The notes below the pieces were generated by a model. The model was given only the letters and a program-made list of their open reading frames with translations. It searched no databases and was not told the origin of the DNA. From Chitinophaga dinghuensis (lineage in GTDB: Bacteria; Bacteroidota; Bacteroidia; Chitinophagales; Chitinophagaceae), in the NCBI RefSeq assembly GCF_003259435.1, contig NZ_QLMA01000008.1:412751-476750 (forward strand): a DNA stretch of 64,000 bases. Reading direction: 5' to 3'. The stretch's first letter is position 1. Every line of letters begins with the position of its first letter. Below are positions 8,735-18,923 of this stretch, piece after piece. The position numbers and the translations under genes are program-made.

Positions 8735-11700
8735 TCAGAAATTAAAATCTATGTCCGGCACCTGTTCATTTTCAAAGGCCAGTGAGATATCCATTGCAGC
8801 GATATTCTGCTGCGGAGAGGTAATAATAGTTTGTAATAGTTTCTGGTAACGGAGGAACAACAAGGCAATACTGTCTTTATCGTACCAGTCGGCATTCGCA
8901 GTCACTATGCCTTGTAATCCGGTGGCCGTTTCCATGCAATTCACCAGGAGAGGCAGGCGGCTATGTAAGGATCGCACATGTTGGTATTTCAGCGTGGCCT
9001 CTGTTCCTATGGATATTTCATCATAGTCAAAGGTAGGCGGCTGCACCACGAAAAGGCAATCCAGTTGTATATCGGCTGCTACGGCTTCCGGAATATCCTG
9101 GTGCGCATCCAGATCAAGGGTCATGGCGTGCACGTGATCCAGCAGCGTGGCTACATCACCCGTAAAATCCTGTAAGCGTAAAGGCAACGTTTTTACAAAC
9201 ATCCCTGGCTGATGAAGCAGCGTATGACTCGTACGGCCGGAGTTGAGCGTACCAATACAGATATCTTCTTTTCCGGTCAGCTTATGTACCAGTGTCAGGA
9301 AGGCAGACAACATCAGTATATGCAGGGTACTGTTCAATTCACGGGCGGTTTGCTTCAGTTCCAGCAGGGTGGCCATATCCCAGGAGAAGGTGTATTCCAC
9401 TGCGGACATCTCCCCTCCGCCAGCATAATAATCTGGTGGTAACAGCGGTTCCCAGTGATATCCATCCAGGTATTGCTCCCAGAACCCAGGCTGTTGCAAG
9501 GCTGATTGCTGCTCTAGCCAGGGAACATAATCGCGAAACTGAAAATCTTCTTCCGATACCGTATCCGTGTCTTGATACAAATCATCTAATTTGTTGATCA
9601 GTACTGCAATGGACCAACCATCCAGGATGATATGATGCCCTGAGAAGGCCAGGAACTGGCGATTACCTACTTCCATCAGTGCTACACGCAGCAACAAATC
9701 GTTTTCCAGATCGAAAGGATGATTAACATATGCCTCCAGCTCCTCTTCCCATTTAGCCGTTACCGTTAGATGGTCTATCTTGAAGCTCACATCGGCGGCC
9801 TCCTTTACCAATTGGCAGGGCGCTCCATTTATCTCCCTGAAATTAGTCCGTAGTATCTCATATTGCGCTATCAGTCGGGTGAATACCTGCTGCAAGCGCG
9901 CTGGTTGTAGTTCTCCTTCTACCTCGTAGACTGCAAACACATTATAGGGGGCCGCGCCGGCAGGATGCTGCTGGGCCGATAACCAGATGCCCTGCTGGCC
10001 AGGCGTAAGCGGGAACTCTTTCTCCTGCAACGCTCGTGGGATTACGTTCACCGGCTGGACCGCCACCTGCTTTTCCAGGTACTGCGCCATGCCCTCCACC
10101 GTAGGATGATGGAATACTTCCCGCATCGAAATCAGATATCCAAGTTGATGTACCTGATTTACCAGTCGCATGGCATTGATGGAATGGCCGCCAAGTGCAA
10201 AGAAATCCTCGTTGATGCCAGGCATATGTTTCAGTGCCAAAATCTCTTTATACATCCGGCACAATTCATATTGTAAAGATGTAGTCGCCGCTTTCCGGGT
10301 ACTACTGGCATGAAGAGGAGCCACTTCCCAGGTAGCCATCAGCCCTCTGTCCACTTTATTATTCGGGGTGAGCGGAAACGTGTCTGCCTGCCTGATCACA
10401 CGGGGAACCATATATTCCGGCAGTTCATCTTTTAATGCTTCTATTAACTCGCCGGTATCAATGGTTTGATCCGCGATGATATATGCTACCAGAAATGCTT
10501 CCTGTCCTTGTTGTTTACGGGCTATGACTACGGCGTTGCGTATAAATGACTTTTTCAGTATCAGTGTTTCTATTTCTCCCAACTCTATGCGATAGCCCCG
10601 AATTTTCACCTGGAAATCATTTCTGCCGAGGAACTTTATCTCTCCTTCCTCTGTCCAGTATCCCAGATCGCCGGTTTCGTATACTATTTCTCCAGGCATA
10701 TAAGGATCTGAAATGAAGCGGCGACGGGTTAATTCGGGATTATTGAAGTATCCTTTAGCCAGTCCTTCCCCACCGATGTAAATGGCTCCCGGCGTACCTT
10801 TACCAGTCAATGAAAAATCTGGATGCAGAATATATATGCGGGTATTATTGATAGGCGCACCAATGACATCCGCATCCGTAGGACTCGTTAGTTGCTTGCA
10901 GGTGGAATAAATCGTTGTTTCCGTTGGTCCGTAAAGGTTCCATACTTCTCCGCATTTCTCCAATAGCTGGGATACCAAAGACTGGCTCAGGAGATCCCCG
11001 CCACAGATCAGTTTCAACTTGCGGTTGCCCTTCCATCCTGCATCAAACAATATCTGGTAAAAGCCAGGCGTACCCTGCAAAATATCAGGATCAACGATAT
11101 TCAACTGCGCAATCATTTTCTCCGGTTGATACAACAGTTGCCGATCGGCCACATATAGGGTTGCTCCCACAGTGAGCGGTCCGAAGAATTCCAATACAGA
11201 GATATCAAAAGAAGGGGTGGTAACGGAGAAGAATACATCCTCCGCCCCTATACCCGGACGGGCAATAATACTCAACAAGAGATTCAACAGCGCTCCATGA
11301 CCAATTTCCACACCTTTGGGGTTGCCAGTAGATCCGGAGGTATAGATGATATACGCGCTGGTAGCAGCTGTCACGGTTGGTAATTGCACCGCTGGAGCGG
11401 GTTGCAGGAGATCATCCGGATGCAGGGTATTATACCCTGCCATTGCAGCTGTAGCAATGACGATAGCAGGCTGACTGTTTTCCAGTATGTATTGCATCCG
11501 TGCTTCCGGGAAATCCGGATCTACCGGAATATAGGCTCTTCCCGAGCGGAGCACTCCCAGCAATACCGCTACCATCTTTGCAGAGCGAGGCAACATCACG
11601 GCCACCGGCGCTACATTATCGCCGGCAATGGCTGTAATATGCCGGGCTATATTGCCAGAGATCTTCTCCAGCTCCGTATAGGTATAACTGTTATACTCAT

Positions 11701-13117
11701 CTTTTACCGCCGCTTTCTCCGGAAAATATTTTACCTGCTCCTGGAAATGAGACAAAAAGCTGGTATTTCGGTCGTAATCGGCAGTAGTATCATTAAACTT
11801 TTGCAGGTCTGACTTCTCAGAAGACGACAGATAGCTGTAGCTGCCAACTGGCGCATCAGAGTTCTCCATTACGCCATGCAATATTTCCTGGAAATGCGAT
11901 ATCAGCAACGCTATGCTGGCAGTATTGAAGTAGGCGCCGTTATAGTCGAAATGCACCGTCACATCGCCGCCATCAGCATGTTCTCGGATAGCAATGGCCA
12001 GGGCCGTGCGATCTGCTCCATGCGGATGTGGTTGCACCTTTGTATGGGTATGCAGGAACTGCGAGGAAAAATCTTGTTTTTCATAAGAAACTGTCAGACT
12101 GAATAATCGTTCCCGCTCATGAAAAATCCCCAGTTCTTTCACCAGTTTCCCCAATGGGAAACGCTGATGGCGATAGTCTTTACGCAGCTGTGCTCTCACT
12201 TTCTCTGTCAGTGTGCGGAAGCTATCATCTGGCGCTACGTACATGCGTAAGGGTGAAATACCGCTGAAAAGTCCAATCGTTTTTTTAAAGCTGGCATTGC
12301 TGCGGTTCAATACGGGTAAGCCAAAGCTGATATCCTGTTGTTGATAACGGCGATGTATATACGTATACAGCGCTGCCAGCATAATATGAAAAACAGAGCA
12401 ATTTAATTCCTGGGCCAGGACTTTCAACTCCTGGTACTTTTCAGCAGGGATATCGAAAGCCTGCCGACCATTATCCACCGTCATTGCAGTGGAAAGGCGC
12501 GGAAATGCCGCTGGCGGTAGTGCAGAGAAACGTTCCTGCCAATAGGCCAGATCTTTCTGGTAGACACCATTCCCCTGATAGGCTTCATCTTCTTTAACAA
12601 ACGCCTGGTAGGTATGTGGTACTTGAATCGGCTGCGTACCCGATTCCAGCAGGTGATTATAATTCTCTACCAACTGGCCGAACATCAGGGAAGATCCCCA
12701 CCCATCCGTGATGAGGTGATGATAGACCGCCAGCAGATAATAAGATTGTTCGGAGACTTTCACCAGTGAAAAGCGAAACAACCATTTAGTGCCCGACAAA
12801 TCAAACGGCGCTGCAAAGGCTGTCTGCATAAAGTTTTCCGCTTGTGCTGCGGCATCGGTTTCCTGTGAGAAATCCTGGAATGTGACCTGGTGTTCCTGTT
12901 CCGGCAGCACTCTCATCAGTGGACCTTCAGATGTTTCCACCACTACAGAACGACAGGCATCCGAATGATTAATCATTACTGTGAGTGCCGCATTCAGCAC
13001 AGACAACTGTATGTCTCCCTTAATACAAATCCTTGCGCCAATATTATTGACGGGCAGATCGGGAAACAATAATTGTTCATAGTATATATCTTGTTGGGGA
13101 AGGGTTAATTTCATCAT
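8735..13117 (-). CDS. NRPS C-A-T-C, Gly-like code, with C-terminal condensation domain
   Basis: 1,460 residues. It begins directly with a C domain (LTLPQQDIYYEQL, HHLITDGW near 134) and lacks the TubC-like domain of its neighbours. The A domain has YTSGSTGNPKG near 592 and NLYGPTETT; the pocket reads D-I-L-Q-I-G-L-I-Y-K, close to glycine codes but not identical. The T domain has LGGHSINAM near 977. A second, complete-looking C domain (about 1045-1460, HHIILDGW near 1162) ends the protein; the tail is acidic/aromatic (VPDIDFNF). A C domain after the T domain with no A domain behind it is odd, because the next synthase encoded is a PKS. It may be a modifying or release-type C domain, or may act on a T domain in trans. 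Confidence 0.93.
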   Translation of the reverse strand: MMKLTLPQQDIYYEQLLFPDLPVNNIGARICIKGDIQLSVLNAALTVMINHSDACRSVVVETSEGPLMRVLPEQEHQVTFQDFSQETDAAAQAENFMQTAFAAPFDLSGTKWLFRFSLVKVSEQSYYLLAVYHHLITDGWGSSLMFGQLVENYNHLLESGTQPIQVPHTYQAFVKEDEAYQGNGVYQKDLAYWQERFSALPPAAFPRLSTAMTVDNGRQAFDIPAEKYQELKVLAQELNCSVFHIMLAALYTYIHRRYQQQDISFGLPVLNRSNASFKKTIGLFSGISPLRMYVAPDDSFRTLTEKVRAQLRKDYRHQRFPLGKLVKELGIFHERERLFSLTVSYEKQDFSSQFLHTHTKVQPHPHGADRTALAIAIREHADGGDVTVHFDYNGAYFNTASIALLISHFQEILHGVMENSDAPVGSYSYLSSSEKSDLQKFNDTTADYDRNTSFLSHFQEQVKYFPEKAAVKDEYNSYTYTELEKISGNIARHITAIAGDNVAPVAVMLPRSAKMVAVLLGVLRSGRAYIPVDPDFPEARMQYILENSQPAIVIATAAMAGYNTLHPDDLLQPAPAVQLPTVTAATSAYIIYTSGSTGNPKGVEIGHGALLNLLLSIIARPGIGAEDVFFSVTTPSFDISVLEFFGPLTVGATLYVADRQLLYQPEKMIAQLNIVDPDILQGTPGFYQILFDAGWKGNRKLKLICGGDLLSQSLVSQLLEKCGEVWNLYGPTETTIYSTCKQLTSPTDADVIGAPINNTRIYILHPDFSLTGKGTPGAIYIGGEGLAKGYFNNPELTRRRFISDPYMPGEIVYETGDLGYWTEEGEIKFLGRNDFQVKIRGYRIELGEIETLILKKSFIRNAVVIARKQQGQEAFLVAYIIADQTIDTGELIEALKDELPEYMVPRVIRQADTFPLTPNNKVDRGLMATWEVAPLHASSTRKAATTSLQYELCRMYKEILALKHMPGINEDFFALGGHSINAMRLVNQVHQLGYLISMREVFHHPTVEGMAQYLEKQVAVQPVNVIPRALQEKEFPLTPGQQGIWLSAQQHPAGAAPYNVFAVYEVEGELQPARLQQVFTRLIAQYEILRTNFREINGAPCQLVKEAADVSFKIDHLTVTAKWEEELEAYVNHPFDLENDLLLRVALMEVGNRQFLAFSGHHIILDGWSIAVLINKLDDLYQDTDTVSEEDFQFRDYVPWLEQQSALQQPGFWEQYLDGYHWEPLLPPDYYAGGGEMSAVEYTFSWDMATLLELKQTARELNSTLHILMLSAFLTLVHKLTGKEDICIGTLNSGRTSHTLLHQPGMFVKTLPLRLQDFTGDVATLLDHVHAMTLDLDAHQDIPEAVAADIQLDCLFVVQPPTFDYDEISIGTEATLKYQHVRSLHSRLPLLVNCMETATGLQGIVTANADWYDKDSIALLFLRYQKLLQTIITSPQQNIAAMDISLAFENEQVPDIDFNF

Positions 13118-13155
13118 GGGAAAATAATTTGCTGGTCAATCGACCTCTTTGTAAA

Positions 13156-14790
13156 TCAGGACCAGATAGCTTCACTGTGTAACGCCTCTGTGCTCACACG
13201 AATATCCTTTACAATAACGCCCTTATCGAACTTTACGATTCTGTCGGCCAAATGAAAATAAGCATCATCATGCGTAACAGCGATCACCGTTTTACCTTGC
13301 TCTTTTAACTGTGGTAACAAAGTCTCATAAAAATATTTCCTGAAATGCGGGTCCTGGTCTGCCGCCCATTCATCCAGCACAATGACAGGCTTCTTCTCCA
13401 GCAGGGCAAAGATCAACGACATGCGCTTACTCTGACCTTTAGAGAATTTGCGGCGGGCAGCAGCCTCCGTGTCTTCCCCTACTACTTTATCCAATTGCAT
13501 CAACCGGAGCAGGCTACTATATTCCGGGTTACCATCCAGACTAAAAGTTTCATAATTCTGCGAGAAGAGATGATTATCGGTAAACACTGCCGCTATCAGA
13601 CTTTGTAATTCCTCTATGCGGTGCGGACCGTCTGCGCCATTGAGTACGATCTTCCCGGCTGTTGGTTTATAAAGGCCAGTTAACAGATTGATAAACGTAC
13701 TTTTTCCGGAGCCATTCCCACCAATAATAAAGATGGTTTCATTGTTATTGACCTGGAGATCAACAGGGCCGAGAGAGAACATAGTTTCGCCTGCATCATT
13801 ATGATAGTTGAAATGAATGTCCTTAAATGTCAGATCGCTGAAGGCAGAAGCGTCATCAGTAGCCTGTTGAGGGGCATCATCCAACATATCAAAATCGCTC
13901 ACGAATTTTTTGATCCTTCCGTTGGCGACCCGAAAACGGGTGAATATCTGTTGCAGGTTGATCAGGTTGTTGATGGGGCCGGATATAAACAGAATCATCA
14001 CTACATAAGCGATGATATCTGCCGCCGACAACCATCCTGTAAACGGTAGCAAAAACAACACCACCCCTACAATAAAGTACAGACCATACTGACTTACTAG
14101 TCCGATGGACAGAAAAATGTAGTTGATCTTGAAATCCAGATCCCGCGCATTATTGCGGTTGGGTGTCAGAAATTTATTCATCAGATTTTCTCTTCTGAAA
14201 AAACTAAGTTTCAATTCTTTGAATCCTTTCATTACATCATCTACATACTGGAAATACTGTTCATTGTAGCCACGCAGGATGCTCACCTTTTTCGACATCG
14301 TCCGGATGACGTACAGATAAGCGCCGGCAAGTGCAGAGATCATTAGAATGACTACCATAGCGGCAATCAGCGATAAGGAAAACATATAAATAATACACAG
14401 TACCAGCATCAGCAGCGAGTTCACTGTATGCGTTACTGCATAAGGTAAAAAAGAGAAAGTACGCAAATCCTCTACTGCAGTAAAAAAGCGCTTAGCGCCA
14501 AATTTCTCCAGCTTCGGAAGTGAACTTTGCAGGATCTTCCCAAAAACACGCTTTTCATTTTCATATAATAAATGGAAAGAATAACGGTTTAGCTGCCGTT
14601 GAAAGAAAATGTTCAATGCATAGGTGCAGATGATCAGTCCAAGGAACAACCATCCGGTATCTGCCCCCAGCAATCCTTTCTTTCCCGCCAGGGCATTGTT
14701 GATGATGTATACAATACCAAAACTCAGGATCGTATTGGGAATAGCGTACATCAAAAGAAACAGGGCATTTCTTGTTTTAAGTTGCAACAT
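13156..14790 (-). CDS. Cyclic-peptide-type ABC exporter (SyrD/PvdE-like), fused TMD-NBD
   Basis: 544 residues. The N-terminal ~300 residues hold about six hydrophobic segments; the ATPase domain follows with Walker A GGNGSGKST (about 356-364), a signature variant FSKGQSKR in place of LSGGQ, and Walker B leading into VLDEWAADQDP near 470. The WAADQDP extension and the SKGQ-type signature are typical of the SyrD/PvdE family, which moves nonribosomal peptides or their precursors from the cytoplasm to the periplasm. It lies between the type II thioesterase (15-nt gap) and an NRPS in the same operon, so it is the obvious inner-membrane exporter of the product. Half-size fused subunits of this type usually work as homodimers. 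Confidence 0.92.
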   Translation of the reverse strand: MLQLKTRNALFLLMYAIPNTILSFGIVYIINNALAGKKGLLGADTGWLFLGLIICTYALNIFFQRQLNRYSFHLLYENEKRVFGKILQSSLPKLEKFGAKRFFTAVEDLRTFSFLPYAVTHTVNSLLMLVLCIIYMFSLSLIAAMVVILMISALAGAYLYVIRTMSKKVSILRGYNEQYFQYVDDVMKGFKELKLSFFRRENLMNKFLTPNRNNARDLDFKINYIFLSIGLVSQYGLYFIVGVVLFLLPFTGWLSAADIIAYVVMILFISGPINNLINLQQIFTRFRVANGRIKKFVSDFDMLDDAPQQATDDASAFSDLTFKDIHFNYHNDAGETMFSLGPVDLQVNNNETIFIIGGNGSGKSTFINLLTGLYKPTAGKIVLNGADGPHRIEELQSLIAAVFTDNHLFSQNYETFSLDGNPEYSSLLRLMQLDKVVGEDTEAAARRKFSKGQSKRMSLIFALLEKKPVIVLDEWAADQDPHFRKYFYETLLPQLKEQGKTVIAVTHDDAYFHLADRIVKFDKGVIVKDIRVSTEALHSEAIWS

Positions 14791-14805
14791 AGTCCTTGAT
14801 AATGT

Positions 14806-15528
14806 TTAAAAGCCGTGGAGTAAAAACTTGCTGGAGTTAACAATGGTATTCTTTAGTTCCGGTGCGTGATCATAGATAAAGAAATGATTCCCAGAAAATA
14901 TCTTACTATTAAAATAGCCATGGGCGTAGTTCTTCCAGTTATCGATCTGATCGGCATTCTTTTCCTCACTGCCCATAGCGGCGATCAGCGGAAGGTGTAC
15001 GGTCAAATCTTCATCGGGATCATCTTCCTCTTCTACAATCTGGAAATCCGCTCTGATAATGGGTTCAAAGAAATCGTACAGTTCTTTGTGGGTCATTAAT
15101 TCTTCCGACACGCCTCCGAGTTGTCGCAGTTCTTCTTTAAATTCTTCGTATCCCAGCAGGTATCTTTTAGGGGCTGCTGGTTCCTCTTCTATTATCCGCG
15201 GGCCAGCGTTACCGGTTACTACCAATGCCGCTGGCGGATCGTTCTGTAATTCAAAATGGCGGGCCACATGGAGGCCAAGACCTGCGCCCATGCTATGTCC
15301 GTAAATCATATAGTCGCACCCCGGATTTCGCAATGCGGTGATCTGACGGATATAATCTGCTACTGCAGCGGCTCTGGAGCGGAGTAGTCTTTCTCCAATC
15401 CGTCTTCCTCTGCCTGGCAGTTCCAGGGTAATTCCCTGGTATCCTGCCGGTAGCAAGCGTCTTAAAAAATCATAGGAGTAACAATTGCCTCCTGCAAAGT
15501 GTAACATAAAAACCTGCATCATATCCAA
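14806..15528 (-). CDS. Type II (external) thioesterase
   Basis: 240 residues, the usual size for the GrsT-like alpha/beta-hydrolase family. HFAGGN near residue 10 supplies the oxyanion region, GHSMG (Ser at 79) is the nucleophile elbow, and GNH near 215 gives the likely catalytic His. Family role: stand-alone editing enzyme that removes stalled or mis-primed acyl groups from carrier proteins. It lies 11 nt after the serine NRPS and 15 nt before the exporter gene. Since no TE domain is fused to any visible NRPS or PKS, it might also take part in release, but editing is the safer call. Confidence 0.92.
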   Translation of the reverse strand: MDMMQVFMLHFAGGNCYSYDFLRRLLPAGYQGITLELPGRGRRIGERLLRSRAAAVADYIRQITALRNPGCDYMIYGHSMGAGLGLHVARHFELQNDPPAALVVTGNAGPRIIEEEPAAPKRYLLGYEEFKEELRQLGGVSEELMTHKELYDFFEPIIRADFQIVEEEDDPDEDLTVHLPLIAAMGSEEKNADQIDNWKNYAHGYFNSKIFSGNHFFIYDHAPELKNTIVNSSKFLLHGF

Positions 15529-15539
15529 AGCCTTTTATT

Positions 15540-18500
15540 TTACATGAGGTCTATCATGCTGTCAATGTCGTCGGAGATCAGAGCGTCCTCCATCTCATCA
15601 GCAGCTGTAGTGTCCTGGAACAAACTGGTTACCAGGTCGTGAATAGTGGTGTATTGAAAGAGGTATACTGGTTTGATATCAACGTTCATCTCTTGCCGGA
15701 TGCGTTCCAGGATACGAATGAGTTTCATGGAATTCGCACCGAGGTCGAAGAAGTTGTCGTGCGTACCGATCTCGCCCACAGGACGGTCCAGCACTGCTGC
15801 GAATATTTCTACGAGGCGACTTTCCGTTTCATTCTCCGGAGCCACATAGGCAGTAGCCGTTTTTAAAGTATGAACGGGTGGTGGCAGTTGTTTAAAATCA
15901 ATCTTTCCATTGGCTGATAATGGCAGTGCATCCAGTTGTATGAACCAGGCGGGTATTTCGTACTCCGGTAATTTTGACTGAAGATATTTCCGCAAGGCAG
16001 TAGCATTCTGTTCTTCAGGCGATACCACATATGCTACGAGTTCTTTTTCCATTCCATCTTTCGTATATACGCTAACGATAGCGTCTGTAATGGATGGATT
16101 ATTCAGCAACTGCGCTGTGATTTCACCCAGCTCAATACGATGGCCGCGAATTTTAACTTGTCCGTCTGCCCTTCCGAGGTAGGCGATGCTGCCATCGTTG
16201 TTCCAGCGGGCGATATCGCCGGTTTTGTAGAGGCGTCCGCCAGGTACAAACGGATCATCGATGAATCTGGCTGCGGTTAGCTCCGGCCTGTTGAGATAGC
16301 CTTTAGCTACTTGTACGCCGCCTATCAACAGCTCTCCGGCGATGCCCGGCGCTTGTTGCTGCATCGCTTCATTCACGATATAAATGCGGGTATTCGCAAT
16401 TGGAAAACCAATAGACACCTGGTTTGTGGTATCTATGGCCGTAAGATCGATCGCCGTTACATCAATAGCAGCTTCCGTAGGGCCGTAATAGTTATGAATG
16501 CGCGCATTTACCTTCTTTTTGAATTCAGCTACCACCTTACCTGGCAAGGCTTCTCCACTGCAAACGACATGCTTGACAGAAGGCAGCGGACGGTCGCCAA
16601 GGCTCGCCACAAACAGATGTAACATGGACGGTACAAAATGCAGGACGGTAATACCGTATTGCCCAATGGTCTCCTGCAAATAGTAAGGGTCTTTATGCCC
16701 ATCCGGTATGGCAAATACCAACGTAGCCCCTGAAATAACGGGTAGCAATAGTTCCCATACAGACACATCAAAGGTATAAGGCGTCTTTTGAAGAATCACG
16801 TCAGCAGGCGTTAATTGCAGGTTTTCCTGCATCCATAACAGTCTGTTCCGAAGGCCGCCGTGATGATTCACCACTCCTTTGGGTTGGCCGGTAGAACCAG
16901 AAGTATAAATCGCATAGGCGTTATCGTTATCTCCCGCACGTGTATACGTAAACGTTATCGACAGCTCATCCAGCAAACTTTGGAAAAGCTCCAGTTGCTG
17001 CTGATCGATGCATACTTTGATACCGCTGTCCTCTTTCAGAAATGCCAGTCGCTCTGCCGGCTGATCCGGATCAAAAGGCACATAGGCGCCTCCTGCTTTT
17101 AGTATGCCTAAAATGGCCACCAGCATCCATTCGCTTCTATGCAGACATAATCCAATCAAATCGCCCCGCTGCACCTGAAAATATTTCTGTAAACAGGTCG
17201 CAAATTGGTTGCTATATTGATCCAGCTGTTGATATGTGAGTGCATGATCTTTAAAACGTACCGCTATATTTTCGGGGAGACGCTGCACCTGTTGCAGGAA
17301 CAGTTCTACTACGTCACCAGTCTGAGGATAAGCTACAGCAGTATTGTTAAAGCTTTCCAGCAAAGTTGTTTCAGCCGGAGTGATCATCGGTAGCTGTCCT
17401 ACAGGCAATTCCGGCATTTGCAGGCAGGACGCGGCGAGTACGCTGAAATGGCGCATGATGCCTTGTATCAGGGTTGCATCATAAACATCCGGATGATAGT
17501 TGATACTGAAGGACAGATAGTCGCCTATCTCTCCGAAATTCAATTCCATATCCAGTTTGGCCGGAGTATTCCCTCTGTCGTAAAACTGTTCCGTATCTGG
17601 TACAAATTGGGACAGTTCTTGTTTCTTTCCTGTATTCTGCAATACAAGCAACGTATCGAAGATGGCATTTCTGTTCAGATGTCTTTTCGGATGGATATCC
17701 TCTACCAGTCTGTCGAATGGATACGACTGGTGCGCATAGCTTTGCAGCGCCTGCGCCTTTACCTGCCGGAAGTGATGGAGAAAGCCGGCATGCGTATCCA
17801 CTTGATTTCTGAATACGATGGTATTCACGAAGAACCCGATCTGATCTTCCATATCCGCATGGTTGCGGCCGGAAACTGCAGACCCGGTGATAATATCTTC
17901 CTGCCCGGTGTAGCGATACACCAGCGTTTCCCATAAGGCCAGGAGCACAATGAAAAGGCTGCCGTCATGTTCTCTCGCAAAAGATTTCAGCTGTTGTGTG
18001 AGAGCAGCAGGGAGATAACATTCTATCGTATGTCCGCGTTGCGCTTTGATAGCGGGTCTTGTCAGAGATGTGGGAAAATCCACCAATGGCAGTTCCCCTT
18101 GCAGCAAGGATTTCCAGTACATTTGTGCTGTGGCGGCTTTGCTGCTATCTAACTCTCCCAGTTGCCAGGAAGCGTAATCGCGGTACTGTACACGCAAGGG
18201 TTTTAATTCCGCTTCAACGCCCCGGACAAATGCCTGGTAAAAAGTATTCACATCATTTGCAATCACTCCCAGCGACCAGCCGTCGCTAATGATGTGATGC
18301 ATATTGTAATGGAAGATGTAACGATGATCTTCTATTTGCAGCAGTGCCGTACGCAGTAGTGGCGCGGCTTCCAGGTTGAAGGGCTGGTTTACGTCTGCCG
18401 CAATCAATGCGCGGGCAGCAGCCATAGGATCACTTTCTCCACGAAGATCTGTGGTCATGATATGAAAATCCAGTTCCTCCGTAGGGGTAATCCATTGCCT

Positions 18501-18920
18501 CACCTGATGCGTGGCATCTTTGCGAAAAGAAGTACGTAATATCTCATGTCTTTCCAGCAACGCATATACAGCGCGGGTAAACGCTTTTACGTCGTAGTCT
18601 CCATTCAGTTCTACCTGCCGGTGGATGTTATAGGCCGCCAGTCCGTTTTCCAGCTGATCCATCATCCAGAGGCGATATTGAGAGCTGGACAAAGGATAAC
18701 CTTCATCGCTGGTTGGTAACACCGGAATTAAAGTATCTTCTGTTGCGGTGGCAGTAACATTCCGCAGGTACTCTATGATGTCTGCTTTTTGTAGCCGCAG
18801 CCTGGAAAGCAATCCCTGTGGCACTTCCGGCTGATCAAATCCGAGTTTGAGGTTACTTCCGTCCAAGCCGATATGGATACCGTTGTCTCTCAGTTCTTTC
18901 AATAGTTCTCTTATCTCCAT
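15540..18920 (-). CDS. NRPS module, docking-C-A-T, Ser code
   Basis: 1,126 residues. A TubC-like docking domain covers residues 1-55 (MEIRELLKELRDNG). The C domain has HHIISDGW near 210. The A domain has YTSGSTGQPKG near 672 and ANGKIDFKQLP near 1005; the pocket reads D-V-W-H-V-S-Y-I-D-K, a serine-type code with Tyr for the usual Leu. The T domain near 1062 reads DLGANSMKL, with Ala replacing one Gly of the GGxS motif; the phosphopantetheine Ser is present. The C-terminal tail is acidic (DDIDSMIDLM), matching that the next synthase starts with a bare C domain and not with a docking domain. Only 3 nt separate it from the upstream PKS gene. No TE domain follows. Confidence 0.94.
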   Translation of the reverse strand: MEIRELLKELRDNGIHIGLDGSNLKLGFDQPEVPQGLLSRLRLQKADIIEYLRNVTATATEDTLIPVLPTSDEGYPLSSSQYRLWMMDQLENGLAAYNIHRQVELNGDYDVKAFTRAVYALLERHEILRTSFRKDATHQVRQWITPTEELDFHIMTTDLRGESDPMAAARALIAADVNQPFNLEAAPLLRTALLQIEDHRYIFHYNMHHIISDGWSLGVIANDVNTFYQAFVRGVEAELKPLRVQYRDYASWQLGELDSSKAATAQMYWKSLLQGELPLVDFPTSLTRPAIKAQRGHTIECYLPAALTQQLKSFAREHDGSLFIVLLALWETLVYRYTGQEDIITGSAVSGRNHADMEDQIGFFVNTIVFRNQVDTHAGFLHHFRQVKAQALQSYAHQSYPFDRLVEDIHPKRHLNRNAIFDTLLVLQNTGKKQELSQFVPDTEQFYDRGNTPAKLDMELNFGEIGDYLSFSINYHPDVYDATLIQGIMRHFSVLAASCLQMPELPVGQLPMITPAETTLLESFNNTAVAYPQTGDVVELFLQQVQRLPENIAVRFKDHALTYQQLDQYSNQFATCLQKYFQVQRGDLIGLCLHRSEWMLVAILGILKAGGAYVPFDPDQPAERLAFLKEDSGIKVCIDQQQLELFQSLLDELSITFTYTRAGDNDNAYAIYTSGSTGQPKGVVNHHGGLRNRLLWMQENLQLTPADVILQKTPYTFDVSVWELLLPVISGATLVFAIPDGHKDPYYLQETIGQYGITVLHFVPSMLHLFVASLGDRPLPSVKHVVCSGEALPGKVVAEFKKKVNARIHNYYGPTEAAIDVTAIDLTAIDTTNQVSIGFPIANTRIYIVNEAMQQQAPGIAGELLIGGVQVAKGYLNRPELTAARFIDDPFVPGGRLYKTGDIARWNNDGSIAYLGRADGQVKIRGHRIELGEITAQLLNNPSITDAIVSVYTKDGMEKELVAYVVSPEEQNATALRKYLQSKLPEYEIPAWFIQLDALPLSANGKIDFKQLPPPVHTLKTATAYVAPENETESRLVEIFAAVLDRPVGEIGTHDNFFDLGANSMKLIRILERIRQEMNVDIKPVYLFQYTTIHDLVTSLFQDTTAADEMEDALISDDIDSMIDLM

Positions 18921-18923
18921 AGG

